Shown here piece by piece: positions 11,478-21,885 of a DNA stretch of 64,000 nucleotides. Made by a program: the position numbers and the translations under genes. The notes beneath the pieces are model-generated. The model saw only the letters and a list, made by a program, of their open reading frames with translations. It did not search any database and was not told where the DNA came from. Source of the stretch: Euryodendron excelsum (lineage: Eukaryota; Streptophyta; Magnoliopsida; Ericales; Pentaphylacaceae). The DNA lies in contig CM065384.1 in assembly GCA_033060915.1 (NCBI GenBank), positions 12,421,001-12,485,000 on the forward strand. The letters run 5' to 3'. The first letter of the stretch is position 1. Each line of letters begins with the position of its first letter.

Positions 11478-12296
11478 TGTCGCGCCCAGATTTTTCGCAC
11501 TCGAGGAATACTCACCCAAGCGGAAAAAATGTTGTACTCTCTTGTTAGAACTCACCCTCCTAAAAGAATGAGTGCGACTAGGTTTGAATTGAAAACAGGT
11601 TTGAATAAAGGGCTTTTGAAAAAGATTCGGAGTCACCACCTAACTTGATTAAGGTGAGTTAGGTCACCCAAAAACTAAGCATAGTCCGAAAACTACACTT
11701 AAGGTTTTGAAAAACGATTTTTGAAAATATCTCCTCAAGAGAGGGTTTTTGAGGAAAACGGGTTGTTTGGCAATCTTTGGAAAACATTTAGCCCTTTTTA
11801 GAAAAATGACTCATTTTGGTCTTTGAAATCAGTGATCTAGGTTCGGAGGTTGGTTACGTGTAGGGAAGACGCACTAAGCTATCACCCTACCCCGCCCTTT
11901 CGGTACCTACATGTCAATCTACCCTAGATTCACCTATGAGAGTTTTTAATTAACCCATGTTCAACCCTATTCACTTTGAAAAAAACAATGTTTGAAATAA
12001 ATATGATGCATGATATGCAAGTGTAAAAATAAGAGAGAATAAATTTGAAAAGAGATTAATTTGAAATTGATTTGATTTGATTTGAAAATAGATTTGAAAA
12101 GATATAATTGAAATTGGAAAGTTTGAAAATTTGGAAATAGAAATTTGAAAATAGAAATTTAAAATTGGAATTTTAGATTTGAAAAGATTTTGAAAACCGC
12201 ACCCATGAGGGTGGAATTGAAAGTTTGAAAAGTATTGTGACCGCACCTATGAAGGTTGCCTACGTATCCCTTTGGGGGAATCAGGTCAGTCGTAGT

Positions 12297-12312
12297 TCAG
12301 ACAAGAGTCTGA
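12297..12312 (-). other. Conserved R/U5 hairpin of solo LTR 2 (variant arms)
   Basis: TCAGAC-aaga-GTCTGA occupies the position where other LTRs have TCGGAC/GTCCGA. The middle base pair has changed on both sides, so pairing is kept. Confidence 0.6.
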
Positions 12313-14900
12313 TTGAAAATAGAAAGGTGGATTTGAAGGAGATTGAATTGGAAATTGAATTCGATTTGGAATTGGAAGAAGAGATTGAAAATTGAAATTG
12401 AGAAAATTGGACTTTGATTTGAAAAGATAGATTTGGACTTGTTTTGAAAAAGAGAAAGATGAAGGTTTAGGAAACCTAGACTTAGGAAAAGCTTGACTCG
12501 ACTTGGAAGGTTTAGGAGATTAGGAAAGGTTGGATTTAGGAAATGTTTGAATTAGGAAATGTTCGATTCAGGAAAGTTTTGAATAAGAAAAGTTTCATTT
12601 TTGGAAAGTTTTGAAATTAGGAAAGTTTTAGGTTTAGGAAAGTTTTCGAAAAAGGAAAGGTTTTCAGATTAGGAAAGTCCCCAAATTAGGAAAGTTTTGA
12701 AAATCGAAAAGTTTTGAATTTAGAAATGTTTTGAAAAAGTGAAGTTTTGAATTTGAAAAGCTTTGAAAACAAGGAAGTTTTGAAAATAAGAAAAGTTTCG
12801 TTTTGGGAAAGGTTTGAAAAAGAAAAGTTTTCAGTTTAGGAAATGTTTGAATTAAGAAAGTTTTGAGTTTAGAAAAGTTTTAAATTTGAAAAGATTTTGA
12901 AGTTTTGGAAAGTTTAGAATTTAGAAAGATTTGAAATTAGAAAGATTTAACTTGAGAAAGTTTCAAATTTAGAAAGTTTTGAATTTGGAAATATTTGAAA
13001 TTTAGAAAGTTTTAGAGTTTAGAAAATCTTGAGATTATGAAAGGTTTGGGTTTAAGAAAGATTTGAAAGCTTGGATTTGAAAGAGATTTTGAAAAGGGGT
13101 AGAATTAGGAAAGGATTGAACGAAGAAAGATTTGAAAGTTGAGTTTTAAAGTTTAGGAAAGATTTATATGTTCAAGTTTTGGAAACCTAAGATTTAGGAA
13201 AGTGGAGGATTAGGAAGGATTTGAATTAGAAAAGAATTGGATTTTGAAACTTAAGGAAAGGTTTAAAGTTTAGGTTTAGGAAACTTATGGTTTAGGAAGG
13301 AATTGAATTAGGAAAGGTTTGGACTAGGAAGGGATTGGATTTGGTTTCTAAAAGAAAAGATTTGATTTTGTTTCCAAAAATGGAGGACGGAATCTAATTT
13401 CCTAAACGGGGAGATAGGATTTGGTTTCCTAAAGGGAAGATTGGATTTGGCAAGGATTTGGAAAGGAAGATTCTAGAAACCCTAGTTTTGAAAAATTCTA
13501 GTTTCGACGTAGAAAATAGGTTTTGGGAACATGTATAGTTTTGACGTAGACAACAAAAGATTTTGGAAACCTAGGTTTGGGGCAAAGTTTGAAAATCATG
13601 TTTTTGGAAAGAAAATTAGGGTTTCCTAATTGTGGGCTCTAAGGCTCGATTTAGGCTCTAAGGAAAGAGATTTTTGGAAAAGCGCGTTTTTGGAAACGAA
13701 GGTTTTCTAGAAAGGAATCCTAGGGAGGAATTTTTGGAAAGTAAATTTGAAGAGAGTTTTTCGAAAGAGATTTTAAAGAGAGGGAGTTTTTGGAAAGCAT
13801 GTTTTTGGAAACGTAGATTTTAGAAGGAAAATCCTAAAGGGGAATTTCTAGAAGGAAGATTTTGGAAATAGAGTTTTTTTAGAAAGATTTTTGGAAGAGA
13901 TTGTTGGAGAGAGTTTTTAGGAAGGTGAATTTAGGGAGTGTTTTTAGAAAGTGAATTTTGAGGAGAAAGAGTTTTTGGAAAGGAGCAGAAAAAGGAAGTT
14001 TTGAAAAATAGATTTTGGAAGGGAGTTTTTAGAAAACAATTTTGAAGAGGATAGTTTTAGGAAAATATGTTAAAAAAGAGATTTTTAGGAAGAGAGATTT
14101 AGAAAAAGAGTTTTAGAAGGTGTAAAAACATCTCACTTTCCTAAAGCGATTCTAGCCATAAGAGAGCTAGAACCACTTTAAGAAAGCGGTTTTGAAAACA
14201 AAGTTTTTGAAAAAGAGATTTTGATGCAATTTTGAAAAACAAATTTGAAAACGATTTTTGAAAACAACTTTTTGAAAACGAATTTTGGAAGATGCAAGAC
14301 TATGATATGCACAATGCAATTTGGGGTCGTGAACATACAAGGTTAAGGCTTCACCACATAATCAAGGGGGCCGGACCCACGTGGTCTTTGGTTAGACTAG
14401 AAGAAAGCCCCCGACACGGTGACTCTCCCATAGTCCAATCCTACACATGGACCGGGAATCCCCTTGTTTCAAGCATGCAAAGAAAGGGGGGGAAAGAGAT
14501 GGGGGATTAAAATAGAGAAAACCCAAGTGGGTTGGAGAGAGAAGAGAGAGGGGGGAAGTGCAGAAAATTAAAGAGAAAGCCTACCTTGTTTCTTGTTTAT
14601 TTTGCTCGCCGTGCAGTCTTCGGTCTTCGGTCTTCGGTCTTGAACTTCTTCTTCAACCTTCAAGGATTGTCTTCAAGCTTTAGATGGCAGCTCTTCAAGT
14701 CTTCCAAGGATGGTTGAAGGTTAGGGTATGAGTGTATGAGGGAGTGTATGAGTGTATAGGAGGCTAGGGTTTGTGTATAGTGGCTAGGGTTTAGAAAACC
14801 TAAGGAGGCTAGGGTTTTGGAGGTGCTCAAGCTCTGTATATCAAAATATAGGATTCTTAGGTTAAGTTTGTAGACCCCCTTCACGTTGATCGAGGCTCTG

Positions 14901-14908
14901 TATTTATA
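14901..14908 (-). promoter_or_regulatory. LTR TATA box, solo LTR 2
   Basis: TATAAATA on the minus strand. Immediately upstream (higher coordinates, about 14938-15025) lie three GGCGCC-bearing inverted repeats such as TGGCGCCACTAGGAGTGGCG, shared with the element 3 LTRs. Confidence 0.78.
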
Positions 14909-15383
14909 GAAGTTGGACAAGCCTGGTGCCTGTTGCAGTGGCGCCAGGGCAAAATTTATACTGGCGCCACTAGGAGTGGCGCCAGGCCATTTTTTGGCTT
15001 GGCGCCACTGCTAGTGGCGCCAGCCATTTAGGAAACAATTAAGGTCGGTAAGCAACATATCTTTGACTAGATTTGGGCGCCTGTACTAGTGACTACCATG
15101 TAAACTTTAGCCTGGCTTCACTAGGAGTCACTCCGGAAAGTCCGGGAATGATTTAAAGGAGCCGGGAGTGACCCGGAAGGCCGGAAAGGAACAGGAACAC
15201 TTAAAATAGTGTCCTGGAGGTATTTGACTTGAAAAGTGAGGATTGGATGTGTCGGAAAGGTTGACCGAGCCTTTAGGGGCAAAACGGTTAATCGGATCGG
15301 AAAACTGCCGGGACAGACTCAAACTATTCCGGAAGAAGACTTGGGTTCTGGAAACATTATTTAGAACGTTCCCAGAGGTTGCC

Positions 15384-15860
15384 GGTTTGATTCCCAGGGC
15401 CGGCGTGGTCGGAAATGGAGACCGGCCCACCAGGGGCAAAACGGTCATTTTGTACCGGGTTTGCCGGAACTGACTCGGAATGGTCCGGAAAGATAAAGGA
15501 AGGTTGAGAACACTATAAAAAGTATTCTCGGGACATTACCGGTTTGATACCCAGAGCCGGTGTGGTTGAAGAAGGAGACTGGCCTTCTAGGGGCAAAACG
15601 GTCATTTTGCACCGGGTTGGCCGGAACTGACTCGGGATGGTCCGAAAAGGTAACGGAAGGTCGAGAACACTATAAAAAGTATTCTCAGGACATTACCGGT
15701 TTGATACCTAGAGCCGGTGTGGTTGAAGAAGGAGACCGGCCCTCTAGGGGCAAAACGGTCATTTTGCACCGGGTTGGCTGGAACTGACTCGGAATGATCC
15801 GGAAAGAGAAGGGAAGGTTGAGAATACTATAAAAAGTATTCTCAGAAGGTTACCGGTTTG
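15384..15860. repeat. 157-bp tandem repeat, three copies, in U3 of solo LTR 2
   Basis: The motif GGTTTGATNCCCAG starts at 15384, 15541, 15698 and 15855, a spacing of exactly 157 bp. Each unit also carries AAACGGTCATTTTG and ACTATAAAAAGTATTCTC. Element 3 has the same unit in two copies (left LTR) and three copies (right LTR). Confidence 0.88.
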
Positions 15861-16004
15861 ATACCCAGAGCCGGTGTGGTTCCCGGGGCGTTCGGATGCC
15901 TAGGGGCAAAATGGTCATCTTGACCGAAAAGTCTCGGAAAAGGTCCTAAGGGTAGTCTGGTCATTTTTCACCGAAGTGGGCTAACAGCCACTGGTGTTGA
16001 CCTA

Positions 16005-16560
16005 GGTTTTGAGTGTTTCCGCCACTCAAACGGTGTGAGTATTTTCGCTACTCGAACGGGGTTGAGTATTTCCGCTACTCGGACGGGATTGATGATTTGT
16101 GAGTATTTCCGCTACTCGGACGGGATTGAGTATTTCCGCTACTCAGACAGGATTGAGTATTTCCGCTACTCAGACGGGATTGATGATTTGGGAGTATTTC
16201 CGCTACTCTAACGGTTGAGTATTTCCGCTACTCAGACGGGACTGATGATTTGGGAGTATTTCCGCTACTCTAATGGTGGAGTATTTCCGCTACTCTAACG
16301 GCTCTGTGAGTATTTCCGCTACTCTAACGGTTTTATGAGTAGTTTTGCTACTCGGACCGTCTCGAGGAATAAACTGTCTCGAGAGAGGGATTGGAAAGGG
16401 GTCTTACCGACTCCGAAGAGACGTGCCTGGGTTTTGAGTGTTTCCGCCACTCTGACGGTTTTGTGAGTGTTTCCGCCACTCTAACGGTTTTGTGAGTGTT
16501 TCCGCCACTCTAACGGTTTTGTGAGTGTTTCCGTCACTCTGACGGTTTTGTGAGTATTTT
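16005..16560. repeat. Hairpin minisatellite GAGTA-tttccgc-TACTC / GAGTG-tttccgc-CACTC
   Basis: More than fifteen units of about 22-45 bp are built around the 17-bp core GAGTATTTCCGCTACTC or its variant GAGTGTTTCCGCCACTC. The two variants differ at both ends of the stem so that A-T is replaced by G-C. One copy of the unit related to the 81-bp repeat of element 3 lies within (16357-16430) and a partial one follows the array (about 16568). Confidence 0.8.
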
Positions 16561-16807
16561 ACTACTCGGACCGTCTCGAGGAATAAACTGTCTCGAGAGA
16601 GGGATTGGAATTGGAATAAGAAAGGATAATGCCCCTAAGGGCATTTTGGTCATTTTGCCTCTATTTGGGCCTGACAGGCCCGCGAAGCGATGGAAAGACG
16701 GAATTTGGACTAGAGGATTGGATTCGATTGGAATATGTCCATAATGACTTGAAAACAAGTCTGGACGGAGTGTAGACTGCCAAGCGGTCAAAAATGGGGT
16801 GCTTACA

Positions 16808-17045
16808 TCTACCATGCCCAATGATATTAAAAATGCATCGCCAGACCTTTCAACACAAGCGTCGTCCATTCAAAGAAGGTGATGTTGTTCTTAAAAAGAT
16901 AATTCCAAGTCAACAGAAAGCCAAAGGCAAGTTCGCCTACAACTATGAAGACCTATTCTTGGTTCACAAAGTCATGTCAGGAAGAGCATTAATCCTAGCA
17001 GAGGCGGAAGAAGAAATCTTTGTAGCACTCATCAACTCAGACTAG
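16808..17045 (+). pseudogene. Ty3/gypsy integrase C-terminal domain remnant, element 1
   Basis: An open frame continues the integrase interrupted at 11477. After the duplicated TCTAC it reads through RPFKEGDVVLKKI, then KGKFAYNYEDLFLVHKVMSG and RALILAEAEEE up to a stop at about 17045, followed by a VKYYY-like run in another frame. The order FxxGDxVLxK, GKFxxNYE, GxxxL is typical of the C-terminal domain of Tat/Ogre integrases. It is the most readable pol piece in the window. It is a fragment separated from its core by a solo LTR. Confidence 0.75.
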
Positions 17046-18400
17046 GTAAAGTACTACTATGTGTAATCAAAAGCTTTGACAGAGCAATGATAGCAATGAT
17101 TGAAATGAAGAGAGGCCCACAATTCATCTACCATATAGTTAAAAGCATCCCTTTGCAAAACTTAGTTGAGCCAATTACTTTCCTTTGAAAAACCCGAACT
17201 AATGATCACCGACCACAATGGGTCGAGACAGAGTAAAAAGGATAAGGAAAATAAAAAGTGGATGTAGGATTAAAGAGGAAAAAAAAAAAAAAGAAACATG
17301 ACCTCGAGAACATAGTGAAAACCTTAAAAAAAAAAAAAAAGGTGGAGGCATGGCAAAATACAAAAAACTGTTGACCTGGTCAAAATCTATCAAAACACCA
17401 TGGTGCAAAAGTAATAGTCTGGGACCATTAAAAAAAAAGAGAGACAAAATGTGAAGATGTAGTAAAGGAAACATAAGAGTTGGGGTATATTTAAATCCAA
17501 AAGCAAAAAGGGGAAAATAAAGAGAGAATTTAGCTGTCAAAGGTGATCATAGGTCTTAAAAGCCAAGTAAAAGCAAAATATTTTAAACCTTTATCCCTTC
17601 CTTTCAAATACCTTATAATCAAGCCCACATTACAGTCCAAAAGAAAGACCTTTTGGGTTGGTTATTGCTATCATGGCCTTTCAGAAGAAGATTATTACAC
17701 TAAAAAATGCTTTATCTAGCAAAAATTCCAACTCAACTTTAGGTTCAATGTCAAAAGTAATATCAATAGTCTTCAACTAAAGTAGCGACTTCAGTTAGCA
17801 ACGGATTTCATCGTCAATCACCCTTCCAAATCAGAGCACTCAGCACTCTCGTCCTCATTAAGAATGGTGTTGTCTTTATTAGCATCAATGAGAGAAATCA
17901 AGAGAAAAAGCATGGCTTGACGACATAGTGAAAACCCTCCGGGGCACTATGGGTAAAGAAGTAGGGTCATGGCAAGATACAGAACTACCAACGCAGTGAA
18001 AACCCAAAAACAGGGGCTAACATGTAAAAATGATAGAACCAGCATCTGTGAAAACCCGTAAGGGCACGGGTGGCAAAAATGGTTTAAATGAAAAAAAAAA
18101 TTCACATCTCCCCATCAGCAGTCCAAATAGCACCAACAAAATGGTCTCAACGAAATAACAAAGTCCCATGCCTCAACAATGGGTCAAGGGGTGCCAAATA
18201 GTGGAGAACTTGCATTGGTAACAAATTTCTAAACTCAGCATGGCAAAGTAATGAGCACTAATATCATAAGTCATTTGTTAAGATTAGTCTGTTATATCTT
18301 GATATTTGCTAATGAGATACTAAGATAGGTATAAGTTCAAGGGGCATCTCCTTAAGCTTCCTCAGGTCCTAAGGTGTCTTCGAACACAACACTCTAATGT
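17046..18400 (+). other. 3' non-coding region of element 1 after pol
   Basis: No gene is supported. The stretch 17100-17230 (GAGAGGCCCAC..., GAGCCAATTACTTTCC..., ATGATCACCG) is colinear with 60345-60450 in element 2 and with the reverse strand of element 3 at about 39885-40015. In the pol-less elements this same sequence follows gag. Runs of A at 17280-17295 and 17325-17340 and low-complexity purine sequence follow. Confidence 0.65.
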
Positions 18401-19315
18401 CGTAGCCAAGGAAGTCTAGTAGTCATCTATCTAGAACAGCCAATAGAGTTTGCCCCAGCAGCCTATGCCATGATCCTGCTCTCCATAGCCAATAAGAAAC
18501 AGAGAATGGGGCAATGACCCACCCTCGACCTCTCAATCTACCCTAATTTAATCTTTTTGCAAACCATGAAACCTATGACAATATCCCACCCTACACCTTC
18601 CTTCCAAACTAGTTGATCTATCCAAAACGAACTGGCCAAAGGTGACCTCACTCCTCCCAGAAATTAACTCAAGAGAAGCATTACCCCACATGTCAACAAG
18701 AATTCCATCATATCAGCCAAAATCAAAATTTAACAGTCAACCTAACACCCTACATTTGAACCCCAACAGATCCCAACTAATGATGGACCGATGTCCTCTC
18801 CTTCAAGTTCCAAGGCAAGAGAGTCACAAGTATGAAATAGTCTCCCATGGTGCCCCATGCTCAGTTTCGCTGAGAAGTCTCCTAACCAGTAGTTCCACCA
18901 TGGCCCCCCTTAAAAAACCTACCTCAACCTCAACCTTAGCATCAACTTCGGTAGGGATAGTCTCAACATCTCCAAAAACCTCAACTGAGGCATCTTCTAC
19001 AGTAGCCCTAGCTAGGCCACCATCTCCTCATCAGCAGCACTAGTCCTTTACTTGACCATAGCAGATCTCGTTATTGCCTCCAGCATAGATAATTGTCTCC
19101 TACATCAACCACCTAGACAAGGCCTAGCTCAGTCTCAACACCAATCAATGTGGTCATCCGAGTGCGCTAATCATTCCTATCAGCCCAGGCAACAATAATA
19201 GTAGTCCTCTCCTCGGCCAGAGTAGTTCTCGTCATTGCTAGTTTAGCTTTCAGTTGTGCCCCCTCAACTCCAGATTCAGTCAACAAGGCAACTTCTTCCG
19301 CGTCAATCATCTCGA
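18401..19315 (-). pseudogene. Degenerate antisense coding-like region of element 1
   Basis: This lies where elements 2 and 3 carry their antisense gene. On the minus strand from about 19304 there is a short frame reading MIDAEEVALLTESGVEG, then QLKAKLAMTRTTLAEER, with coiled-coil character. Beyond that it is broken by stops. I cannot align it confidently with the plant mobile domain gene of the other elements, so it may be a different antisense gene or only its coiled-coil end. Confidence 0.3.
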
Positions 19316-19479
19316 AGGTAAGGCAGAGGAAAAGCGAAAAAGTAAGAACTCATCAACCCGAAGAACATGTAAGTAAAAAAAAAAAAAAAAGAGAGAGAGA
19401 GAGAGAAGACAAAAAAAAAAGAAGATGCACAAAAAAAGAAAAGCAGGAAAGAAAAAAAAGGGCAAGAAAAGAGTTTCAA

Positions 19480-20060
19480 GTTTCAATGCAAAATGAATTT
19501 TTTACACATTTTGTCTTCAAAAATTTAAGTTTCGAGTCAAAATAAATTTTGTATACATTTTGTTTTCAAAAAATTCAAGTTTCGAGTCAAAATGAATTTT
19601 CAATACTTTTTGCCTTCAAAAATTTAAGTTTCGAGGCAAAATGAATTTTCTATACATTTTTTCTTCAAAAAATTCAAGTTTTGACTCAAAATGAATTTTT
19701 GATACATTTTCTCTTTAAAAATTCAAGTTTCGAGGCAAAATAAATTTTCTACATATTTTGTCTTCAAAAATTCAAGTTTCGAGCCAAAATGAATTTTCTA
19801 TACATTTTGTCTCCAAAAATTCAAGTTTCGAGACAAAATGAATTTTCTACACATTTTGTTTTTAAAAATTCAAGTTTCGAGTTAAAATGAATTTTCTATA
19901 CATTTTGTCTTCAAAGAGTGCAAATCTCGAGTCAAAATGAATTTTTTACACATTTTGTCTTAAAAAAATTCAAGTTTCAAGCCAAAATAAATTTTCTAAA
20001 CATTTTGGCCTTTAAGTATTCACAGTTTCAAGTCAAAACAAATTTTTTACAAGTTTTGTC
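19480..20060. repeat. 49-50 bp minisatellite in 3' region of element 1
   Basis: The motif AAGTTTCGAG recurs at 19527, 19577, 19626, 19676, 19725, 19774, 19823 and 19872, and continues in weaker copies to about 20060. Each unit also contains CAAAATGAATTTT and ACATTTTGTCTTCAAAAA. It lies between the antisense-gene position and the purine tract. Confidence 0.88.
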
Positions 20061-21620
20061 CAAGTGCCAAACCAAAATAGTTTCTAAACTCTTTCCATTC
20101 AAAAGTTGATCTCAAAATTGATTCCTAAGGTCTCTTAACCTTCCATTTTCAAAGTTATTTCAAAATCAAAATCCGAAGTTAATGTCAAAATTTAATTTCA
20201 ATGGTTTTATCCAAAATCCATTTCAAAGATTTCCTAAGCCTCTCTTTCAAAAGGTTTCTAGTCCAAATCAAGTTGCATGGTTTTTCAAAACTCTTCTTTC
20301 CAAAGTTTTATCAATTCCTAATTCGAAATCAATTCCAAGGTTTTCTAAACTTTTTTTTCCTAAAAAAGTCTTACTCAAAGTCAATCCTCAAAGATTTTCA
20401 AGGTTTTCAATCCTCCAGACTCTTCCTTCCAATACATTTATCAATTCCAAGGTTTTCTGAATTCTATCTTTAAGAAACTCCATTCGAAATCAATTCCAAC
20501 GTTTTCTAAATTTTTTCCTTCAAAAAGTCTTATTCAAGCTTTAAAGAAGTTTTCATCCAAGGGTTTTTAAACTTTTCCTTCAAAAATGTTTTTGTCAATT
20601 TCCAGGTTTCTTTAAACTTTTTTCTCAAAAAGTTTTATAAAAAAATCCATTTCAAGAATTTGCAAACTTTCCCTTCAAAAGTTTTTCCAACTTTTAGCCA
20701 AGTTTCTCGGGATCTTCTTCACCAAAAAGGCCCCAATCTGAAAAGGTTTGATCTTTTAAAAAGTTTCTATGTCAAAAAAAAAAAAAAAAAAATCTTCAGC
20801 TCTTTCCTAATTTTGAAAATTTCTTCCAAGTTTCTCGGGGTCTTCTATGCCAAAAAGGTCCCACTCTTAAATGTTTTATATCATTTTCTTTCAAAAAGAT
20901 TTTATTTCAGAAATACCTTCTAGGTTTTCCTAACTTTTTTCTTCAAAATATATATATATATATTTTTTTCAAAAGTACCTTGTTTTCCTAACTTTTTTCT
21001 TCAAAAATATATATATATATATATATATTTTTCAAAAGTACCTTGTTTTCCTAACTTTTTTCTTCAAAAATATTTTATTTCAAAAGTACCTTCTAGGTTT
21101 TTCTAACCTTTTCCTTCAAAATGTTTTATTTCAAAAATATGTTTTAGGTTTTCCTAACTTTTTCTTTCAAAATGTTTGATGGCAAAAATACCATTCAAGT
21201 GTTTTCTAACTTCTTCCTTCAAAAAAGTTTTATTTCAAAATCCTTCCTCGATTTTTCAAATTTTTTTCTTCAAAAAGTTTAATCTTAAAAGGGCATTTCT
21301 AGGGTTTCCTGAGCTTTATCCTTTAAAAGCTCCGTTCTAAAAAATGTTCCAAAATATTTCAAAACTTTCTCTGCAAAAAGTGTTATTCCAAAATCGAATT
21401 CTACATTTTCCAAACTCTTTTCTTAAAGGTTTCATTTCAAAATTCTAGATTTTTAAATTTTTTCTTCAAAAGTTTTGCTCCAAGTTTCATAGGTTTTCCA
21501 AACTCTTTCAATTCAAATTCAAATCAACCTATTTCAAAAAGCAATTTCGAAATCATTTTAAACAGTCAACTTCAATTTCAAAATCATTTCAAGAATCATC
21601 TTCAATTTCAAAGTATCGAG
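20061..21620. repeat. Degenerate T-rich repeat region, element 1
   Basis: No gene is present. The sequence is built from loose units such as GGTTTTCTAAACTTTTTCC followed by TTCAAAAAGT, so G is scarce on the plus strand. Two AT dinucleotide runs lie at about 20947-20965 and 21007-21030. Confidence 0.7.
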
Positions 21621-21865
21621 ATTCAAAACCCCGAATCCCCCTGAAGGAGCATCATTCCATTAGTTAGAATGTTAGTTTAGATAAATTTCCAAATCAAGTT
21701 TTCAAAATTGCAAATTTCAAAAATCAAGACAATCCAGTTTTCAAACTCAAAATTCTAAATTCCAACTATTCCAATAGTAAAAAAATTTTCAATTTCAATT
21801 CCTCCGATCGCCTCGCGGTCAACTTGGAACTCTTACTTTATCATTTTCTGTTTTCAATAAGCAAA

Positions 21866-21885
21866 GACAGAAAAAGAGGGCCAGC
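21866..21885 (+). other. Polypurine tract of element 1
   Basis: AGACAGAAAAAGAGGGCCAGC ends immediately before the 3' LTR. The reverse complement of the same motif (GCTGCCCCTCTTTTTCTGTC) directly follows the left LTR of element 3 at 35526, which confirms both LTR borders. It would prime plus-strand cDNA. Confidence 0.8.

Larger units (their letters stand above)
11478..16807 (-). mobile_element. Solo LTR 2 of the Tat/Ogre family
   Basis: This is a single reverse-orientation LTR of 5330 bp with perfect target duplications TCTAC (11473-11477 and 16808-16812). It begins TGTCGCGCCCAGATTTTTCG and ends GGGGTGCTTACA on the plus strand. It closely resembles the two LTRs of element 3 in the R/U5 region and upstream of the TATA box. 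In U3 it has a three-copy 157-bp array and a GAGTA/TACTC minisatellite in place of the 81-bp array. There is no internal region or second LTR. It sits inside the integrase coding remnant of element 1. Confidence 0.93.

Noticed and set aside
17199..17540. Minus-strand ORF rich in Phe and Leu
   Set aside because: It translates A-rich low-complexity DNA in the 3' non-coding region of element 1.
18642..19043. Plus-strand 133-codon Ser/Thr/Pro-rich ORF
   Set aside because: It lies opposite the degenerate antisense coding-like region and has no recognisable domain.
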